DNA from: JADYYB01 sp964402985
Lineage (GTDB): Bacteria > Pseudomonadota > Alphaproteobacteria > Rhizobiales > Kaistiaceae
DNA: 9,184 nucleotides
Assembly: GCA_964402985.1 (NCBI GenBank)
Contig: CAYOET010000228.1
Span: 1 to 9,184, forward strand
Direction: 5' to 3'
In this document: in pieces, positions 6,389 through 9,184 of the stretch
Layout: the number at the start of each line of letters is the position of its first letter
Position numbering within the stretch: the first letter of the stretch is position 1
Notes under the pieces: generated by a model
Told to the model about the DNA's origin: nothing
What the model saw: the letters and a program-made list of their open reading frames with translations, nothing else
The model's database searches: none
Made by a program: the position numbers and the translations under genes

Positions 6389-7423
6389 CTACGCCGCGAC
6401 GCGCTTGGGCTGGATGAGCTTGCGGTTGACGAGGACCTCGGCGATCTGCACCGCGTTCAGCGCGGCGCCCTTGCGCAGATTGTCGGAGACGATCCACATC
6501 GAGAGGCCGTTGGGGACGGTCGGGTCCTTGCGGATGCGCGAGACATAGGTGGCGTCCTCGCCGGCGACCTCGTGCGGGGTGATGTAGCCGCCGTCCTCCT
6601 GCTTATCGATGACCAGCACGCCCGGCGCGTCGCGGAGGATCGAGCGCGCCTGGGCCGAGGTGATCGGCTCCTCGAACTCGATATTCACCGCTTCGGAATG
6701 GCCGATGAACACCGGCACCCGCACGCAGGTGGCGACGAGCGCGATGTTGGGGTCGAGGATCTTCTTGGTCTCGACCTGCATCTTCCACTCTTCCTTGGTC
6801 TGCCCGTCGGACATGAAGACGTCGATATGCGGGATGACGTTGAAGGCGATGCGCTTGGTGAACTTCTTGGTCTCGACCGAATCCGAGACGAAGACCGCCC
6901 GGGTCTGGGTGAAGAGCTCGTCCATGCCCTCCTTGCCGGCGCCGGAAACCGACTGGTAGGTCGCCACCACGACGCGCTTGATCTTGGCCTCGTCGTGGAG
7001 AGGCTTCAGCGCCACCACCAGCTGGATGGTCGAGCAGTTGGGGTTGGCGATGATGTTCTTCTTGCGGAAGCCGACGATCGCGTCGGCGTTGACCTCCGGC
7101 ACGATCAGCGGGACGTTGTCGTCGTAGCGCCAGGCCGACGAGTTATCGATGACGATCGCGCCCGCGGCGGCGATCTTCGGCGACCACTCCTTGGAGACGG
7201 CGGCGCCGGCCGACATCAAGCAGATGTCGGTGTCGGAGAAGTCGAAATTCTCGAGCGCCTTGACCTTGAGGGTCTTGTCGCCGAACGAGACGTCGGTGCC
7301 TTGGCTGCGGCGCGAGGCGATGGCGACCACCTCGCCGACGGGGAAGCCGCGCTCGGCGAGAACGTCCAGCATCTCGCGGCCGACATTGCCGGTGGCACCC
7401 ACCACCGCGACCTTGAATTCCAT
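6389..7423 (-). CDS. asd: Aspartate-semialdehyde dehydrogenase
   Basis: This is a complete 344-residue cytoplasmic enzyme that reduces L-aspartyl-4-phosphate to aspartate semialdehyde with NADPH, the branch point for lysine/diaminopimelate, threonine and methionine. The NADP-binding loop is VAVVGATGNVGREM (5-18), with SRRSQG at 38-43 contacting the nucleotide phosphate. The catalytic nucleophile is C130 in NPNCSTIQ; Q157 in YQSVSGAG binds substrate; R235 and H242 lie in VRVPVFIGHSEAV, His being the general base. Length and all motifs are normal for the family. GGGAG lies 9 bases before ATG 7423, supporting that start. It is transcribed alone toward aqpS, ending at the palindrome. In Hyphomicrobiales asd commonly lies close to leuB, as here. 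Confidence 0.97.
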   Translation of the reverse strand: MEFKVAVVGATGNVGREMLDVLAERGFPVGEVVAIASRRSQGTDVSFGDKTLKVKALENFDFSDTDICLMSAGAAVSKEWSPKIAAAGAIVIDNSSAWRYDDNVPLIVPEVNADAIVGFRKKNIIANPNCSTIQLVVALKPLHDEAKIKRVVVATYQSVSGAGKEGMDELFTQTRAVFVSDSVETKKFTKRIAFNVIPHIDVFMSDGQTKEEWKMQVETKKILDPNIALVATCVRVPVFIGHSEAVNIEFEEPITSAQARSILRDAPGVLVIDKQEDGGYITPHEVAGEDATYVSRIRKDPTVPNGLSMWIVSDNLRKGAALNAVQIAEVLVNRKLIQPKRVAA

Positions 7424-7706
7424 GACTCATAGCTCCCGATTGGCCGATCCGGCCGATCCCGGCCGTGGCTCTAGCACAAATCAGCCCTCGATTTCCTCGG
7501 CGGAAACCGAAGGCTAGGCGGTTTTGGCGGTTTTGGTTTTGCGGCGGCCGACGCGCGCGAACGTGCCTGCGGTCGTGACAGTGTCAGACCGGACAGATAG
7601 GCTCGCCTCTGAAAGAACCGGCGCGCGCATGGGCTGCCTGCAACAAATGGCGGCACCGTCGTGACGAAAAAGCCGGGGTCTGTCAACGCATATGCGAGGT
7701 GGGGGA
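7424..7706. other. Intergenic region between divergent asd and secreted-protein gene
   Basis: This 283-bp stretch has no convincing gene; a 71-codon minus-strand frame here has no family features or clear ribosome site. It contains two sets of short tandem repeats: GGCCGATCC twice at 7442-7459, able to fold as small hairpins in the asd leader, and GGCGGTTTT twice plus GGTTTT at 7517-7540. A TGACA-G-TGTCA inverted repeat lies at 7576-7586. On the minus strand TTGACA occurs at 7686-7681, but no good -10 element follows at the right distance, so the asd promoter is not located with confidence. Confidence 0.6.
7575..7603 (+). promoter_or_regulatory. Candidate promoter with overlapping inverted repeat, upstream of the secreted-protein pair
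   Basis: GTGACA at 7575-7580 matches five of six -35 consensus bases. After 17 bases comes TAGGCT (7598-7603), which keeps the three most conserved -10 positions (TA and final T). The inverted repeat TGACA-G-TGTCA (7576-7586) sits over the -35 element, where a dimeric regulator would block polymerase. The predicted transcript would have a leader of about 95 bases before ATG 7707. The match is by eye only. Confidence 0.3.
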
Positions 7707-7709
7707 ATG
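7696..7709 (+). promoter_or_regulatory. Ribosome binding site choosing ATG 7707 over ATG 7692
   Basis: The purine-rich GAGGTGGGGG at 7696-7705 ends one base before ATG 7707, with its AGGTGG core about 5 bases away. The in-frame ATG at 7692 has no comparable site in front of it and would place MRGGG from this very element in the protein. Starting at 7707 also gives a standard signal peptide and makes the protein align end to end with its downstream paralogue. Confidence 0.7.
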
Positions 7710-8144
7710 AGCAGGCTCGGAGCTATCGTGGGCGCGGCGATCCTGATCGGAGGGGTCGCGCAGCCGGCAAGCGCGGAGACGATGGACGCGGCGACGATCG
7801 AGGCGACGTTCTCGGGGATGTCGTTCCTCGGCGTCTATGACGACGGGACCTGGTTCTCGGAGATCTACGCGCCCGACGGGTCGATCAGCTATGTTGATGC
7901 CGTGGTCGGACATCACGTCGGGGACTGGAGCGTGCGCGGCAACACTTTCTGCACCTTCTACACCGACATGGATGGGGTGTGCCTCACCGCGGAACAGACC
8001 AGCGCCAATTGCTACCTCATGGCGCCGCCGCCGGCGACCAAAGGGGCGGTGTCGGAGGGGAGTGTCACGATCGGCTGGAACGCGCTCGAGCCGTCGACCT
8101 GCGAGAGCCTGCCGACCGCGACGCCGACGCCGCGCGGCAAGTAA
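7707..8144 (+). CDS. Small secreted four-cysteine protein, copy 1 (unknown function)
   Basis: This is a 145-residue precursor. Residues 1-23 form a Sec signal peptide (basic start, hydrophobic core AIVGAAILIGG, ASA cleavage motif), leaving a mature periplasmic or secreted protein of about 122 residues. It has four cysteines (C82, C92, C102, C132), likely two disulfides, and a beta-rich pattern: FSGMSFLGVYDDG, EIYAPDGSISYVD, GDWSVRGNTFC, VTIGWNALE. This sequence of an open beta strand, a polar dG-rich turn and a W-x-V-R-G-x-x-F-C strand is reminiscent of small periplasmic lipocalin-like or DUF995-like proteins, but I do not recognise a named family. It ends with a Thr/Pro tail TPTPRGK. The start is set by the ribosome site at 7696-7705. 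A close paralogue follows after 29 bases, so the two are probably one transcript. Confidence 0.8.
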   Translation: MSRLGAIVGAAILIGGVAQPASAETMDAATIEATFSGMSFLGVYDDGTWFSEIYAPDGSISYVDAVVGHHVGDWSVRGNTFCTFYTDMDGVCLTAEQTSANCYLMAPPPATKGAVSEGSVTIGWNALEPSTCESLPTATPTPRGK

Positions 8145-8162
8145 GAATCGGGCGAGGGACTC

Positions 8163-8176
8163 GGGAGGGGATCATG
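8163..8176 (+). promoter_or_regulatory. Ribosome binding site of secreted-protein copy 2
   Basis: GGGAGGGG at 8163-8170 lies 3 bases before ATG 8174, with its GGAG core at 8164-8167. Longer readings of this frame run back into copy 1 in a different frame and lack a ribosome site, so 8174 is the start. The resulting protein has its signal peptide cleavage site at the same residue number as copy 1. Confidence 0.75.
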
Positions 8177-8605
8177 AGACGGGTTGGATTGGCGAGCGCC
8201 GCGGTCGTTCTCGTGGCCGGCGGGGCTGGCCTCGCCGCCGCCGAGACGATGGACGGCGCGACCATCGAGGCGACCTTTTCGGGCATGTCGCTCACCGGCA
8301 TCTATGACGACGGGTCGCGGTACTCGGAGATTTACGCGCCCGACGGGTCGATCAGCTACGTCGACGTCGCCAACGGGCACCTCGCCGGCGAATGGGAGGT
8401 GCGCGGCGACACCTTCTGCACCACCTACGAGGACGGCCAGGGCGCCTGCCTCACCGCCGAGCAGGTGAGCAGCAATTGCTACATCTTCGCGGAGCCGCCG
8501 CGGAAGGGCGCGGAGCCGGCGCTCGGCGTGGTGATCGGCTGGAACGCGCTCGAGGAGTCGACCTGCGAGGCCCCGGCGGCGATGCCAGCGCCGCGCGGGA
8601 AGTAA
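8174..8605 (+). CDS. Small secreted four-cysteine protein, copy 2 (unknown function)
   Basis: This 143-residue precursor is a tandem paralogue of the gene just upstream. The signal peptide is residues 1-23 (MRR, hydrophobic AAVVLVAGGAGL, AAA before ETMD). The mature part is about 70% identical to copy 1 by eye, with long identical blocks such as ATIEATFSGMS, SEIYAPDGSISYVD and IGWNALE, and ends in the same PRGK. Cysteines C82, C92, C102 and C131 correspond one to one. Differences cluster in short loops (SRY for TWF, VAN for AVV) and in the region before IGWNALE, where one residue is deleted. Conserved Cys and core with variable loops suggest both copies are under selection and functional. Role unknown; envelope or extracellular location inferred. 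It converges on leuB with a 15-base gap. Confidence 0.8.
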   Translation: MRRVGLASAAVVLVAGGAGLAAAETMDGATIEATFSGMSLTGIYDDGSRYSEIYAPDGSISYVDVANGHLAGEWEVRGDTFCTTYEDGQGACLTAEQVSSNCYIFAEPPRKGAEPALGVVIGWNALEESTCEAPAAMPAPRGK

Positions 8606-8612
8606 GGACGAG

Positions 8613-8630
8613 GGCGGGTCTTAGCCCGCC
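8613..8630. terminator. GC hairpin at the convergent ends of the secreted-protein gene and leuB
   Basis: GGCGGG (8613-8618) pairs with CCCGCC (8625-8630) around a 6-base loop that includes the leuB stop codon. It lies 7 bases after the stop of secreted-protein copy 2. The stem is short but all G:C; there is no T-run on either strand, so a terminator role is only suggested by its place between converging genes. Confidence 0.35.
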
Positions 8631-9184
8631 AGCCGGTCCATCTCGGCGCGGATGGCGGCGCCCATTTCGTGGGTGCCGACGCGCTTCATGCCCTCGCTCA
8701 TGATGTCGCCGGTGCGCAGGCCCTTGTCGAGCGTCGCGGCGATGGCGTGGTCGATGAGATCGGCCTCGGCCTTCATGTTGAACGAATAGCGGAGCGCCAT
8801 CACGAAGCTCGCGATCATCGCGATCGGGTTGGCGATGCCGCGGCCGGCGATGTCCGGCGCGGAGCCGTGGACCGGCTCGTAGAGTGCCTTCCGCTTCTTG
8901 GTCTTGACGTCCGGCGCGCCGAGCGAGGCCGAGGGCAGCATGCCGAGCGAGCCGGTCAGCATCGCGGCGACGTCTGAGAGCATGTCGCCGAAAAGATTGT
9001 CGGTGAGGATGACGTCGAACTGCTTGGGCCAGCGCACCAGCTGCATGCCGCCGGCGTCGGCGAGCATGTGCTGGAGGTCGACCTGGGGGTACTCGTTGGC
9101 GTGGATCTCGCTCACCACCTGATGCCAGAGAACGCCGGACTTCATGACGTTCCGCTTCTCCATCGAGGTGACCTTGTTGCGGCG
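8621..9184 (-). CDS. leuB: 3-isopropylmalate dehydrogenase, C-terminal part (5' end beyond window)
   Basis: The minus-strand frame is open through the right edge and ends at TAA 8621, giving the last 187 of the roughly 370 residues usual for LeuB. The Met at 9163 is internal: it is preceded by in-frame RRNKVTS, the normal sequence before the catalytic Lys. Visible active-site residues, numbered from the window edge, are K10 (SMEKRNVM), D36 (PQVDLQHML), and D67 and D71 in TDNLFGDMLSD, which bind Mg/Mn and isopropylmalate. EPVHGSAPDIAGRGIANP (103-120) is the NAD-binding loop. The enzyme oxidises and decarboxylates 3-isopropylmalate to 2-oxoisocaproate in leucine synthesis, in the cytoplasm. The end LDKGLRTGDI...MDRLAG is typical of Hyphomicrobiales LeuB. 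Confidence 0.96.
   Translation of the reverse strand, partial: RRNKVTSMEKRNVMKSGVLWHQVVSEIHANEYPQVDLQHMLADAGGMQLVRWPKQFDVILTDNLFGDMLSDVAAMLTGSLGMLPSASLGAPDVKTKKRKALYEPVHGSAPDIAGRGIANPIAMIASFVMALRYSFNMKAEADLIDHAIAATLDKGLRTGDIMSEGMKRVGTHEMGAAIRAEMDRLAG

Noticed and set aside
6572..7432. 286-codon plus-strand frame opposite asd
   Set aside because: Antisense shadow of a complete, highly conserved asd gene; Asp/Arg/Val-rich without motifs.
7471..7686. 71-codon minus-strand open frame upstream of asd
   Set aside because: It is Pro/Arg/Ser-rich with no domain, no clear ribosome site, and covers tandem repeats and the candidate promoter; it looks like a chance frame in GC-rich DNA.
7681..7686. Perfect TTGACA on the minus strand as an asd promoter -35 element
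   Set aside because: No acceptable -10 hexamer occurs 16-18 bases downstream (TCACGA, CACGAC or ACGACG), and the leader would be over 200 bases long.

Overview
The window is a GC-rich chromosomal segment of an alphaproteobacterium, most likely of the order Hyphomicrobiales (Rhizobiales). The reasons are the codon usage (strong preference for G or C at third positions), the linkage of leuB to asd with only small secreted-protein genes between them, an arsC-aqpS pair of the type known from rhizobia, and an ExoD-family membrane protein. The genus cannot be fixed from the sequence alone. Nothing suggests a plasmid, phage or insertion sequence: no transposase, integrase, tRNA, rRNA or CRISPR array was seen.

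Layout. (1) 1-168 is the C-terminal end of a monovalent cation:proton antiporter (YbaL/RosB type). It is followed at 210-839 by a one-component regulator-like protein joining a LuxR-type helix-turn-helix to a VOC/glyoxalase-like domain. (2) 836-2447, minus strand, carries a calcineurin-like phosphoesterase (LpxH-like) and, downstream of it, an ExoD-family membrane protein. (3) 2529-4151, plus strand, is a large alkaline-phosphatase-superfamily enzyme. Convergent to it at 4069-5051 is a family 2 glycosyltransferase broken by one frameshift exactly before its DDD metal-binding motif. (4) 5102-6351 is a two-gene arsenic module: arsenate reductase overlapping an aquaglyceroporin by ATGA. (5) A perfect 24-bp palindrome separates it from convergent asd (6389-7423). 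(6) 7707-8605 holds two tandem, closely related small secreted four-cysteine proteins of unknown function. (7) 8621-9184 is the C-terminal part of leuB, running off the right edge.

How the genes fit together. Asd (lysine, threonine, methionine and diaminopimelate pathway) and LeuB (leucine) are housekeeping amino acid enzymes. The phosphoesterase, ExoD-like protein, phosphatase-superfamily enzyme and glycosyltransferase have a loose envelope or surface-carbohydrate flavour, but no shared pathway can be shown. ArsC and the channel plausibly act together: arsenate is reduced to arsenite, which leaves by the channel. No ArsR-type repressor or arsenite pump is visible beside them.

Most of the window is ordinary core or near-core chromosome. 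The points that most deserve a second look are the HTH-VOC fusion with its possible internal start, the duplicated secreted proteins, the pump-less arsenic pair, and the frameshifted glycosyltransferase next to a phosphatase-superfamily protein with an altered metal site.
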